From an uncultured Prevotellaceae bacterium (lineage in GTDB: Bacteria > Bacteroidota > Bacteroidia > Bacteroidales > Bacteroidaceae): DNA of 64,000 nucleotides. Every line of letters starts with the position of its first letter. Position 1 is the stretch's first letter. The notes beneath the pieces are model-generated. The model saw only the letters and a list, made by a program, of their open reading frames with translations, made no database searches and had not been told where the DNA came from. This document shows, in pieces, positions 34,541 through 43,133 of this stretch. The translations under genes were made by a program, and so were the position numbers. The stretch covers positions 30,600-94,599 of the forward strand of contig CAMVIB010000003.1 in assembly GCA_947167455.1 (NCBI GenBank), read 5' to 3'.

Positions 34541-35842
34541 ATGAGACGCACACTACTTACATTAGCCCTCGCTGCCGTGGCAGCCACGGCAGGGGCACAG
34601 AGCATACGCGTGTGGCAGGGCGGCGAGAGCACACGCTACGCCATGAGCGAGGCATCGGTCTATACCTACGACGATGCAGGCCAGACGCTGACCATCGGCA
34701 CCAAGGCCTACAGCGTGGCAGAGATAGACAGCATCACCGTCGTCAACCCCGTGACCATAACATGGAACGGCAACACGGCAGCAGTGAACATCCCCGCCTC
34801 CGTCACAGGCGTCACAGCCACCGTGACGGCAGGCAACGTCGTCATCACCAACACCAACGTGTGGGAGGAGCAGGAGTTTGTGCTCAGCGGCACCGGCACT
34901 GCCGGCTCGTTGACCTACAACGGCGCCTACAAGTGCAAGTTCACTCTCAACGGTCTCAACCTCACCTCCACAGCCGGCGCCGCCATTGACATACAATGCG
35001 GCAAGCGCATAGACCTCATCCTTGCCGACGGCACCACCAACAGCCTCACCGACGCCGCCGGAGGCACGCAGAAAGCAGCTTTCAACTGCCAGGGTCACAT
35101 GGAGGTGAGCGGCAGCGGCTCGCTCACCGTGGCCGGCAACACTGCCCACGCCATCCGCACCAACGAATACCTCCTGCTCAAGAAGAGCACCGGAACCATC
35201 GCCGTCACCAAAGCTGCCTCCGACGGCATCCACGTGGGCGAGTTTTTCCAGATGAACGGAGGCACCGTCACCATCAGCGGCACCACCAAGGACGGTCTGC
35301 AAGTGGAGACCGACGACGAGAGCGACGAGGAGCTCAACGGACAGCTCATCATCAACGACGGCACGCTGACCGTGCATGTAGAGAACGAGGATGTCAAGGC
35401 CATTCGCCTCGACGCCGCCGAGACGAACACCGCCATCGTGCCCGAGATGAGCATCTTGGGCGGCACGGTGACGGTAGTCGTGGCCTCCACCGCCGACGGC
35501 AGCAGAGGCATCGCCAGCGACGGCAATATCACCATCGGCAACGGAAAGGCAAACGCACCGATAGTAGATGTCACCGTGTCGGCCGGCGTCTTCACAGACC
35601 CCGACACCGATGAGGACAACCGTGCCACCGGCATCAAGGCCGACAACACCCTGCTCATTGCCGGAGGCGTGACGACAGTTGCCGCCGACGGCACCAAGAG
35701 CCGTGGCGTGCGTGCAGCAACACTACGTGCCACAGCAGGCACGCTCACCGTGACCCGCAACAGCAGCAGCCAAGGCATTAAGCTCGACAATCAAATCGTC
35801 GTCGAGGGCGGAACGGTGAACAGCGACAACATCAAGTACTAA
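34541..35842 (+). CDS. Cthe_2159-type carbohydrate-binding secreted protein
   Basis: 433 residues with a signal peptide (to about residue 20) and a first small domain (about 22-75, IRVWQGGESTRYAMSEASV) like the mature start of the preceding protein. The rest is a repetitive parallel beta-helix with many GTxTV/ITxxA turns (GAAIDIQCGKRIDLILADGTTN; GSGSLTVAGNTAHAIRTNEYLLL; GIHVGEFFQMNGGTVTISG; GIASDGNITIGNG; AGTLTVTRNSSSQGIKLDNQI). This matches the Cthe_2159 family (DUF4353), whose founder binds cellulose and polygalacturonate. Families VTC, DUF4956 and Cthe_2159 are neighbours in other phyla too, so the grouping is a real unit. Probably secreted to the surface. Confidence 0.8.
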   Translation: MRRTLLTLALAAVAATAGAQSIRVWQGGESTRYAMSEASVYTYDDAGQTLTIGTKAYSVAEIDSITVVNPVTITWNGNTAAVNIPASVTGVTATVTAGNVVITNTNVWEEQEFVLSGTGTAGSLTYNGAYKCKFTLNGLNLTSTAGAAIDIQCGKRIDLILADGTTNSLTDAAGGTQKAAFNCQGHMEVSGSGSLTVAGNTAHAIRTNEYLLLKKSTGTIAVTKAASDGIHVGEFFQMNGGTVTISGTTKDGLQVETDDESDEELNGQLIINDGTLTVHVENEDVKAIRLDAAETNTAIVPEMSILGGTVTVVVASTADGSRGIASDGNITIGNGKANAPIVDVTVSAGVFTDPDTDEDNRATGIKADNTLLIAGGVTTVAADGTKSRGVRAATLRATAGTLTVTRNSSSQGIKLDNQIVVEGGTVNSDNIKY

Positions 35843-35892
35843 GCCATCGCGACCATCGACCGAGGGTATCAAGGCCACCATCACAGAGAGCC

Positions 35893-36030
35893 AGCCCCGA
35901 GGGGAAACGCAACCCCGAAGGGGTGGCTCACCACAGCCAGGGGCGTCAGCCCCTGGCTATGCATCAGTCAGCAGGAAGAACCCCGAAGGGGCGACTCACG
36001 TTCGGATAGTGGGCCGCCCCTTCGTGGCGA
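35893..36030. repeat. REP-like intergenic palindromes, locus 1
   Basis: Two perfect hairpins: AGCCAGGGGC (35935-35944) with GCCCCTGGCT (35949-35958), loop GTCA; and CGAAGGGGCG (35984-35993) with CGCCCCTTCG (36015-36024). The flanking text AACCCCGAAGGGGTGGCTCACCACAG recurs at 63868. It lies between two converging operons and could also attenuate transcription, though there is no T-run. Confidence 0.8.
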
Positions 36031-36042
36031 CTAAGAGGAATG

Positions 36043-36717
36043 CTATTCTATGCTCTCGACATCAACGCCGTCGAGACTCGTCATGAAGTGGAGAATATTC
36101 TCCGAGTACTTGCTGCGCGACGTCTTAATCTCCATCTTCAACACATGGCGCCGCTCACTGCCGATACCGACACTGCGCAAGCCGTCGCTCAGCGAGAAAC
36201 TGGCAATCGCAACGCCATCGGCACGAAGCTTGTCGAGCACAGCACCGAGACGTGCGCGGTCCGTGGCACTCAACGTCAACGTGATATTGCGATGGCCGAT
36301 GTGCGGCAGCAGTGAGTTCAGCGCCTCCAAGCCTATGAGCACCAGCAACGTGGTGAAAGCCGCAAGGACATACATCCCCGCCCCGCAGGCCATACCGATG
36401 GCTGCCGTCACCCACAGACCGGCGGCCGTGGTGAGGCCGTGCACCATCTGGCGCTGGAAGATGATTGTGCCGGCACCAATGAAGCCGATGCCCGACACCA
36501 CCTGCGCCGCTATGCGCGACACGTCGAGACGATGGTTCTCCGTCGTCAGCGCGCCCTCGAAGCCATGGGCAGAGAGAATCATGAAGAGGGCAGCACCCAG
36601 CGCCACGAGGAAGTGTGTGCGGAAGCCTGCCTCCTTGGCGCGGTAGCCACGCTCTAAGCCTATGACACCGCCCAGGGCAGCAGCGACGAGGATATGCAGG
36701 AGGAATGTTGTGTTCAT
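36043..36717 (-). CDS. MgtC/SapB-family membrane protein
   Basis: 224 residues from the ATG at 36717 (MNTTFLLHILVAAALGG); the frame is open upstream but that part lacks family features. Five hydrophobic segments lie in the first 130 residues, with GVIGLERGYRAKEAGFRTH and GFIGAGTIIFQ matching the MgtC/SapB domain (the conserved Arg- and Gly-rich loops). The last 85 residues are an ACT-like cytoplasmic domain (ITLTLSATDRARLGAVLDKL). MgtC proteins modulate F-type ATPase or Mg2+ homeostasis and are often regulated by Mg2+. The gene has its own promoter box (36816-36823). No Mg2+ riboswitch was seen. Confidence 0.9.
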   Translation of the reverse strand: MNTTFLLHILVAAALGGVIGLERGYRAKEAGFRTHFLVALGAALFMILSAHGFEGALTTENHRLDVSRIAAQVVSGIGFIGAGTIIFQRQMVHGLTTAAGLWVTAAIGMACGAGMYVLAAFTTLLVLIGLEALNSLLPHIGHRNITLTLSATDRARLGAVLDKLRADGVAIASFSLSDGLRSVGIGSERRHVLKMEIKTSRSKYSENILHFMTSLDGVDVESIE

Positions 36718-36815
36718 TTTGACGAGAGAGTTGAAAAGGTGATTAAGAAGTAAATACTCACAATAAGTCTGATGATTGGCAGCAATCGTAGCACGACAGG
36801 TGCTGAAAGCCACCG

Positions 36816-36823
36816 CAAAGATA
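36816..36823 (-). promoter_or_regulatory. -7 promoter box for the MgtC-family gene
   Basis: TATCTTTG on the minus strand, 98 bases before the ATG at 36717 and divergent from the sufC promoter. Confidence 0.6.
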
Positions 36824-36887
36824 GCTAAAAAAGGTATACCGCCCGCAATTTTAGCGACACATTTTTCATAATCTCAGTGAAAACAGC

Positions 36888-36895
36888 TATCTTTG
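36888..36895 (+). promoter_or_regulatory. -7 promoter box for sufC
   Basis: TATCTTTG, 35 bases before the GTG start of sufC. Confidence 0.65.
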
Positions 36896-36930
36896 CCGCC
36901 GCAAAACGTCAATAAAGACATATAAACACA

Positions 36931-37680
36931 GTGTTACAGATACAAAACCTACACGCCACAGTGGGCGGCAAGGAAATCCTGAAGGGTATCGACCTGACGA
37001 TCCCCGACGGCGAGGTGCACGCACTCATGGGGCTCAACGGTGCCGGCAAATCCACCCTGTCGAACGTTCTCGTTGGGCATCCGGCATACACCGTCACCGA
37101 GGGCAGCATCACCTTCAACGGCAAGGACTTGCTGGCCATGACACCCGACCAGCGCGCACACGAAGGCATCTTCCTGTCATTCCAACAACCCGTGGAGATT
37201 CCCGGAGTGTCGATGACCAACTTCCTGCGCGCAGCTCTCAACGCCAAGCGCAAATACCAAGGTCTCGACCCCTTGGATGCAGGGTCGTTCCTCAAGCTCA
37301 TGCGCGAGCGCCGCAAGATTGTGGAGCTCGACGCCAAGCTGACCTCGCGCTCTGTGAACGAGGGCTTCAGCGGCGGCGAGAAGAAGCGCAATGAGATATT
37401 CCAGATGGCAATGCTCGAACCCACATTCTGCATCCTCGACGAGACGGACTCGGGCCTCGACGTCGATGCCCTCCGCATCGTGGCAGAGGGCTTCAACCGT
37501 CTGCGCAAGCCCGAGACGAGTGCCATCGTCATAACCCACTATCAGCGTCTGCTCGACTACCTCAAGCCCGACACCGTGCATGTGCTCATCGACGGCCGCA
37601 TAGTGCGTACCGGAGGCCCTGAGCTGGCCGCAGAAATCGAGCAGCAGGGCTTCGCACACATCGTGGAAGGAGCCAATTAG
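36931..37680 (+). CDS. sufC: Fe-S assembly ATPase SufC
   Basis: ABC-type ATPase of the SUF iron-sulfur assembly complex SufBC2D, cytoplasmic. 249 residues from a GTG start at 36931. Walker A is GLNGAGKST (34-42), Walker B is in FCILDETDSGLD, and the signature is FSGGEKKRNEI. The length is normal. The sufD gene follows 30 bases later. The surprise is that sufB, usually immediately upstream, is not: upstream are this gene's own promoter box and a divergent mgtC. SufB must be encoded elsewhere. Confidence 0.97.
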   Translation: MLQIQNLHATVGGKEILKGIDLTIPDGEVHALMGLNGAGKSTLSNVLVGHPAYTVTEGSITFNGKDLLAMTPDQRAHEGIFLSFQQPVEIPGVSMTNFLRAALNAKRKYQGLDPLDAGSFLKLMRERRKIVELDAKLTSRSVNEGFSGGEKKRNEIFQMAMLEPTFCILDETDSGLDVDALRIVAEGFNRLRKPETSAIVITHYQRLLDYLKPDTVHVLIDGRIVRTGGPELAAEIEQQGFAHIVEGAN

Positions 37681-37710
37681 AGACATGCGAACAGCGAAAA
37701 GAGATTTGTT

Positions 37711-38886
37711 GTGGATCAATATATCGAACTTTTTCAATCGCAGCGTGCAGCCATAGAGAGCAACGCACCGCAAGTGCTCAACAGCCGCCGACAGGAGGCC
37801 TTCGATGCTTTCTGCAAGTTAGGCTTCCCGACGGAGAAGGTGGAACGCTACCGCTACACCGACGTGCGCACGGCCTTCGACATCAACTACGGCTTTCAGC
37901 TGCTGCATGACACATCGGCAACTGTCGTGCCAAACACCTACGCCACACTGGCCCGGCCCGATGCCGATGCCATCGTGGCACTAAACACCATGTTGGCGCA
38001 GGACGTCGTAGTGGTGAGAGTGCCGGCAGGAGAACACAAGGTGCATCCGTTGCAGGTACGCAACATCACCCGTGCCACGGCTCCGCTGCTGCAAGTGCGG
38101 CGCATGATGGTCATTGCCGAGGCGGGGTCGCGGGTGCAGATCATGCTCGACGAGCGCGCCGAGTCCGACCAGGACTACCTCACCACACAGGTGACGGAGG
38201 TCTTCGTGGGCGCCGGAGCCGAAGTCGAGATTTACGACATCGAAGACACCGCCGCACGCCATCGCCGTTTCCACCACCTCTACGCCGACGTTGCCGAAGG
38301 CGGCTCGCTGACACACCTCGCCGCGACACTCTCATGCGGTATGACACGCAACCAGACCGACGTGCGCCTCACGGGCCGCGGAGCCCGCGCGCTGCTGCTG
38401 GGCTGCGCCATTGCCGATGCCCGCCAACATGTGGCCAACGACACGCTCATAGAGCATGTGGCAGAGGGTTGCGAGAGCAACGAGCTATATAAATATGTCG
38501 TTGACGAGAATGCCACGGCAGCTTTTGCCGGACGCATCCTCGTGCACGAAGGTGCCCAGCAGACACGCAGCAACGAGCGCAATGCCAACCTCGTGTGCGC
38601 CTCTACGGCACGGATGTGGGCACAACCCATGCTTGAGATCTATGCCGACGACGTAGAATGCTCGCACGGCACCACGGTGGGCCAGCTCAATGACGACGCC
38701 CTCTTCTACATGCGGCAGCGCGGCATCAGCGAGGCCGAGGCCCGCACGCTGCTCAAACAGGGCTTTGCCGCCGAGGTGATAGCCGAGATACCTCTCGAAG
38801 CCCTGCGCCCACGCATACACTCGCTCGTGGAGAAACGCTTCCGCAGCTGCGAGGAGTGTCAGCTCTGCACAAACAAGCAACCCTAA
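37711..38886 (+). CDS. sufD: Fe-S assembly scaffold component SufD
   Basis: 391 residues from a GTG at 37711 (MDQYIELFQSQ). Partner of SufB and SufC in Fe-S cluster assembly. It has the right-handed beta-helix part (VVVRVPAGEHKVHPLQVRNIT; GGSLTHLAATLSCG; RTDVRLTGRGARALLLGC) and ends with a SufB/SufD-type helical region (ISEAEARTLLKQGFAAEVI). The typical late motif ECSHGTTVGQLNDDALFYMRQRG is present. The length is within the family range. It follows sufC at 30 bases. Confidence 0.95.
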   Translation: MDQYIELFQSQRAAIESNAPQVLNSRRQEAFDAFCKLGFPTEKVERYRYTDVRTAFDINYGFQLLHDTSATVVPNTYATLARPDADAIVALNTMLAQDVVVVRVPAGEHKVHPLQVRNITRATAPLLQVRRMMVIAEAGSRVQIMLDERAESDQDYLTTQVTEVFVGAGAEVEIYDIEDTAARHRRFHHLYADVAEGGSLTHLAATLSCGMTRNQTDVRLTGRGARALLLGCAIADARQHVANDTLIEHVAEGCESNELYKYVVDENATAAFAGRILVHEGAQQTRSNERNANLVCASTARMWAQPMLEIYADDVECSHGTTVGQLNDDALFYMRQRGISEAEARTLLKQGFAAEVIAEIPLEALRPRIHSLVEKRFRSCEECQLCTNKQP

Positions 38887-38907
38887 CCCCTGACAGCCCA
38901 GCAACCC

Positions 38908-39351
38908 ATGATAACCTTCGACAGCATCAACGTGCCGATGCCCGACATCGACCCTGACAGCATACGTCAGTGGATAGAAGCCGTGGCCGACAGCTACCAC
39001 CGCTGTGTGGGCAACATCTCATACGTCTTCGCCGACGACGAGGAGATACTGCGCGTCAACCGCCAGTTTCTGGGTCACGACTACTACACCGACATCATCA
39101 CCTTCGACTATGACGAGGGCGACATCATCAGCGGAGACATCATAATAAGCCTCGACACCGTAAGCACCAATGCCGAGAGCCTCGGACAGCAATACCCACG
39201 CGAGCTAAGACGCGTCATCATCCACGGCGTGCTGCACCTCTGCGGGCAGGACGACAAAGGCCCCGGCGAACGCGAGCAGATGGAGGCTGCCGAGAACCGC
39301 GCACTCGCCATGCTCGATGACATGGAGGCGTGTTCTCCGGCACACCGATAA
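38908..39351 (+). CDS. ybeY: 16S rRNA maturation endoribonuclease YbeY
   Basis: 147 residues. A single-strand-specific metallo-endoribonuclease used in 16S 3' end maturation and ribosome quality control. The catalytic zinc motif is HGVLHLCGQDD (the H-x3-H-x5-H type family pattern, here HGVLHLCG with D in the last position rather than H, so one ligand differs from the E. coli HGVLHLLGYDH). The YBeY core is otherwise clear: VLRVNRQFLGHDYYTDIITFDY. It lies 21 bases after sufD and is the third gene of the sufC operon. Confidence 0.92.
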   Translation: MITFDSINVPMPDIDPDSIRQWIEAVADSYHRCVGNISYVFADDEEILRVNRQFLGHDYYTDIITFDYDEGDIISGDIIISLDTVSTNAESLGQQYPRELRRVIIHGVLHLCGQDDKGPGEREQMEAAENRALAMLDDMEACSPAHR

Positions 39352-39378
39352 CAAACAAACAACATTTTTCACCATCCT

Positions 39379-40500
39379 ATGAAACACATCATCACACTCG
39401 CAGCAGCAGCCATCACACTCGCCGTGGCAGCATGCACCCAGCCCAAGAATGCCAACGGCTATACCATCAGCGGCACGGTGGCCGGCGCCATCGACGGCGA
39501 CACCGTGAGCCTCATCGAAGGCCGTATGTCCGAGATGGAAATCCTCGACAACGCCGTCATCCGAAATGGCAAATTCCAGTTCAGCGGCGTGCAGGACTCC
39601 ACCGTTCTCCTATACCTCTCATACGTCAGCAGCGAAGACAACAGCCGCACGGCCATGGCATCGCTTTTCCTCGAGAATGCCGACATCGAAGTCACCATGG
39701 ATCCCGACTCTGCCGTCTGCGACATTCGCGGCACTAAGGCCAATGAGATATGGACAGCCTTCGCACGCGAGAACGCACGCCGCACCGAGCAGGGCATGAA
39801 TGCCTACTATGCCAGCATCGACACTACCGCCACCGACGAACAGCGCGCCGAGGCACAGAAGCAGCTCGAGGCCATCGAGGACACCATAACGCTTTTCTAC
39901 AAGGACTTCATAAGCAACAACGTTGACAACATCGTGGGCCAGTATGTCCTGGCAAGCTATGCCGAGCAGCTGGAAGACGAGAGCTTCGTGCTCGAACAGC
40001 TCAACCGCATCGACGACGAGAAGACAATACCCGCCGTGCGCAACCTGCGCCGCCTCAAGGCCATTCAAGCCGAGACGGCCGTGGGACAGACGTATAAGGA
40101 CATCATGGCCGAGACGCCGGCAGGCGACATCCTCGCCGCGAGCAACCTCGTGCCAAACTGCAAGGTGCTGATGATAGACTTCTGGGCAAGCTGGTGCGCA
40201 CCCTGCCGCTCTGAGATGCCCAACGTCATCGCCGCCTACGAGAAATACCACAGCCAGGGCTTCGAGATCCTGGGCGTGAGCCTCGACAACGACCTCGACC
40301 CATGGACCACCGCCATCGAGGAGATGGGAATGACATGGCCGCAGATATCAGACCTCGAAGGGTGGAACAGCGGCCCTGCGCAGACCTACGGCATACGTGC
40401 CATCCCTGCCACGGTGTTCATCAAAGACGGTATTATCGTGGCACGCAACGTGCGCGGCAAGAACCTTGCCCCCACCATCGAGAAGCTGCTGAAAGACTGA
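39379..40500 (+). CDS. TlpA-type thioredoxin lipoprotein with DUF4369
   Basis: 373 residues: a lipoprotein signal peptide (AVAAC, TQPKN), an N-terminal DUF4369 domain of about 110 residues (GYTISGTVAGAIDGDTVSL, MSEMEILDNAVIRNGKFQF), a helical linker (about 115-215), and a C-terminal thioredoxin domain with the catalytic WASWCAPC (CXXC). The last part has the expected cis-Pro region (IRAIPATVFIKDG). It acts as a periplasmic thiol-disulfide oxidoreductase, probably for envelope proteins. Twenty-seven bases after ybeY, and the methyltransferase gene follows at three bases, so all five are one operon. Confidence 0.9.
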   Translation: MKHIITLAAAAITLAVAACTQPKNANGYTISGTVAGAIDGDTVSLIEGRMSEMEILDNAVIRNGKFQFSGVQDSTVLLYLSYVSSEDNSRTAMASLFLENADIEVTMDPDSAVCDIRGTKANEIWTAFARENARRTEQGMNAYYASIDTTATDEQRAEAQKQLEAIEDTITLFYKDFISNNVDNIVGQYVLASYAEQLEDESFVLEQLNRIDDEKTIPAVRNLRRLKAIQAETAVGQTYKDIMAETPAGDILAASNLVPNCKVLMIDFWASWCAPCRSEMPNVIAAYEKYHSQGFEILGVSLDNDLDPWTTAIEEMGMTWPQISDLEGWNSGPAQTYGIRAIPATVFIKDGIIVARNVRGKNLAPTIEKLLKD

Positions 40501-40502
40501 AG

Positions 40503-41780
40503 GTGACGACAGCCGACTTCATACGCACAAACCTCAACGTCGATGTCCGCCAGCTGGCACTGCAAAAGCCACCTGCGGGCATCGACATCGCTTTTGCACT
40601 ACGACAGATAGAGGGTGCACAGCTTGCACGCCGCAAGCTGCCGACATGGGCAGCCACCGATGGCATCATCTACCCTCCGCGCCTGGCGTTGGAGCAATGC
40701 TCCAGCGAGGCCACGGCAGCCTACAAGCGACAGATTCTGGAAACGGGCATCACCGCCAAGGGCGGCGAGTCACGACAGTGGAGCCTGGCCGACATCACCG
40801 GCGGCCTGGGCATCGACTTCGCTGCCATGGCACCGCTTTTCGCCACGGCAACATACGTGGAGCGCCAACAGCAGCTCGCAGAAGCCGCGAGCCACAACAT
40901 AACACTCATCCTGAGCCGGGCAGACACCACCACCCCACCCTGCACCACACACCTCACCTTCGTCAACGCCGAAGCCGAGACATGGCTGCAGGCCAACAGC
41001 GCCGACGTCATCTACATCGACCCCGCTCGCCGCGATGCCGCAGGCAGGAAGGTGGCACTCGTAGAAGACTGCCAGCCCGACGTCGGCACCCTGCACGACG
41101 ACATCGTGAGCCACTGCCGAATAGCCCTCATCAAGCTCTCGCCGATGCTCGACATCAGAGCCGCCATGCGAGCCCTGCCGTCAGCAACGGACATACATGT
41201 CGTGAGCCTCAACGGCGAGTGCAAAGAAATACTCTTCATGCTCAACGGTGCTTCCGGCAGCCCCACCATCCACTGCGCCATGCTCGCGCAGGCGGCTGGC
41301 GATGCCGGCGCTATGCCAGGACCCGTGCAGACACGCGTCTTAACCTTCACGCCGACAGAAGAGGCGGCGGCACAGCTACACGTGGCCGACGACGTTGAAG
41401 ACTTCATCTACGAACCCGATGCTGCCATCCTCAAGGCCGGGGCATTCAAGCTTGTCTGTCAGCGCTACCCTGTGCGCAAGCTGGCAGCCAACACACATCT
41501 CTACACCGCCAGCCGTCACATAACAGATTTCCCCGGCAGGGCATGGCGGCTGACGGGGAAATCATCTTTCAACAAGCGTGAGCTCAAAGCCTTCACGGCA
41601 GGAATACGGACAGCAGAAATCGGTGTTCGCGGCTTCCCTGCCACGGTGGCCACCCTGCGCCGTCAGCTGCGTCTTGCCGACGGCCCCGATGCCCACCTCA
41701 TAGCCACCACGCTGGGCGACGGCAGCCACAGACTGCTACGCGTGGAACCTCTCAACGGCCGACCCACACCTCAGGATTGA
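40503..41780 (+). CDS. Class I SAM-dependent methyltransferase, THUMP-like/PG_1098 ferredoxin-like family
   Basis: 425 residues from a GTG at 40503, two bases after the preceding stop (an ATG 67 codons upstream lies inside the thioredoxin gene in another frame and gives no family match). SAM motif I is DITGGLGIDF and the catalytic-type motif is YIDPARRD (DPPR-like). The C-terminal part holds a THUMP-like domain (PF18096) after a small ferredoxin-like domain (the PG_1098 family from Porphyromonas). It is predicted to methylate RNA, probably rRNA or tRNA, which fits the neighbouring ybeY. The end of the gene overlaps the convergent EnvC-like gene by 29 bases. Confidence 0.85.
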   Translation: MTTADFIRTNLNVDVRQLALQKPPAGIDIAFALRQIEGAQLARRKLPTWAATDGIIYPPRLALEQCSSEATAAYKRQILETGITAKGGESRQWSLADITGGLGIDFAAMAPLFATATYVERQQQLAEAASHNITLILSRADTTTPPCTTHLTFVNAEAETWLQANSADVIYIDPARRDAAGRKVALVEDCQPDVGTLHDDIVSHCRIALIKLSPMLDIRAAMRALPSATDIHVVSLNGECKEILFMLNGASGSPTIHCAMLAQAAGDAGAMPGPVQTRVLTFTPTEEAAAQLHVADDVEDFIYEPDAAILKAGAFKLVCQRYPVRKLAANTHLYTASRHITDFPGRAWRLTGKSSFNKRELKAFTAGIRTAEIGVRGFPATVATLRRQLRLADGPDAHLIATTLGDGSHRLLRVEPLNGRPTPQD

Positions 41781-43131
41781 GCTTTGCCGTCTCACGGCGA
41801 AGCTGGAATTGCAGCAGACGCTGGCCTTGGTCGTCGGAGGCAACAGTGCCGATGATGTCGCGTGCCTTCACGTGCTGACCTTTATGCACTATCACCGACG
41901 AGAGGCCGCTATATACACTTATGTACGAGCCATGGCGCACCAGGACATGCTTGGAACCTGCCATCTCGAAGATGGCCGACACCTCACCATCCCACACCGA
42001 GCGCGCTCGCGCACCGTCCTGACCCATGTAGTGTACACCCTTGTTGTCGAGCGTCACGCCGGGGGCTATGCGGTTGAGGCCGAAGCGTCGATACAGCCGA
42101 TAAGGCCCGGTGATAGGCACAGGCAGACGGCCACGGTTCTGCTCCATGCTGCCGTTGAGCTTACGGTCCTCGGAGGTGAGCCAGCGGTCGCTGCTGCGCT
42201 CACGGCCGGCACTGCCCTTGCCGACATCACTCTTCCCGGCCGACGAGCCTCGGTCTGAGCCACCTCTTGACTTCTTGCTGCGGGCGGCACGGGCAGCCTG
42301 CTGCTCGCGACGACGACGCTCCTCGGCCTCACGCTTACGGCGAGCCTCGGCTTCAGCACGCTTGCGCGCCTTCTCGATTTCTATCTGCACCAACTCGTCG
42401 ATGCGTTTGTTGAGAGCATTGAGCTTCTTGGACTGCTCGGCGACATCACGCTCGATGGCCTTGGCCTGCTTGCGCAGCTCGGCGACATTGGCAGAGGCCA
42501 CGGCATGGCTCGATGTCAGACGCTGGCGCTGACGTATAATCTCCTGCACAGTGCCCGACCGCTCGTGCTTGGCATCGAGCAGGCGGCTGCGGGCACTGCG
42601 CAGCTGGTCCTGCTTCTGCATCACGCGCAGGCCGAGGTCGCGCTGTGCGGCAGCATACTCGCGGGCATAGCGCAGACGACGCCACGCCTGCGGGAAGGTG
42701 TTGGCCGTCAACGCGAAGAGCAAGGGGTTGCGCAGGCTTGCCGACGGCCGGCTCAGGCGCAGGCTGCGCTTATACTTCTCGCGGCGTTCGTTGAGCTGAG
42801 TGTCGAGCAGTGCGACATGTGCCGTGAGAGTGTCGATGTGACGCTCCAGACTGTCCATCTCGCCCTCAAGCTGATGTATGTAACGCAGGCGCTCGCCGAG
42901 CTGCACCTCCATGAAATCGACGCTCTGCTGCTTCTTGCCGGCCTCATGGCGCGTCTGCAGCAGTTTGCCCTGCTGACGCTTGATGCCTTGCTCCAGCTGG
43001 CTACGCTGCTTCTTGAGCTTGCTGATCTGCTTGGTCTGGGCCACGGCAGAGGTGGCGCAGGCCATAGCCAACGCCAGCAACAACATGATGCCTGCGGCAC
43101 CACGGAGAGTATGACTTTTAGCAGCCATCAT
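41752..43131 (-). CDS. EnvC-like murein hydrolase activator (degenerate LytM)
   Basis: 459 residues: a signal peptide, a long coiled coil (about 30-300: KLKKQRSQLEQGIKRQQGKLLQ... and ERDVAEQSKKLNALNKRIDELVQIEIEKARKRAEAEARRKREAE), a Ser/Gly-rich linker, and a C-terminal LytM/M23 domain (about 340-459: GVTLDNKGVHYMGQDG, KHVLVRHGSYISVYSG). The metal ligands of M23 peptidases are not all there: the H-x8-D pair is HYMGQDG, and the usual YAHL is YSGL. EnvC, which activates amidases, has the same kind of loss. It therefore probably activates an amidase at division sites. The lower end overlaps the convergent methyltransferase gene. Confidence 0.88.
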   Translation of the reverse strand: MMAAKSHTLRGAAGIMLLLALAMACATSAVAQTKQISKLKKQRSQLEQGIKRQQGKLLQTRHEAGKKQQSVDFMEVQLGERLRYIHQLEGEMDSLERHIDTLTAHVALLDTQLNERREKYKRSLRLSRPSASLRNPLLFALTANTFPQAWRRLRYAREYAAAQRDLGLRVMQKQDQLRSARSRLLDAKHERSGTVQEIIRQRQRLTSSHAVASANVAELRKQAKAIERDVAEQSKKLNALNKRIDELVQIEIEKARKRAEAEARRKREAEERRRREQQAARAARSKKSRGGSDRGSSAGKSDVGKGSAGRERSSDRWLTSEDRKLNGSMEQNRGRLPVPITGPYRLYRRFGLNRIAPGVTLDNKGVHYMGQDGARARSVWDGEVSAIFEMAGSKHVLVRHGSYISVYSGLSSVIVHKGQHVKARDIIGTVASDDQGQRLLQFQLRRETAKLNPEVWVGR

Positions 43132-43133
43132 GC

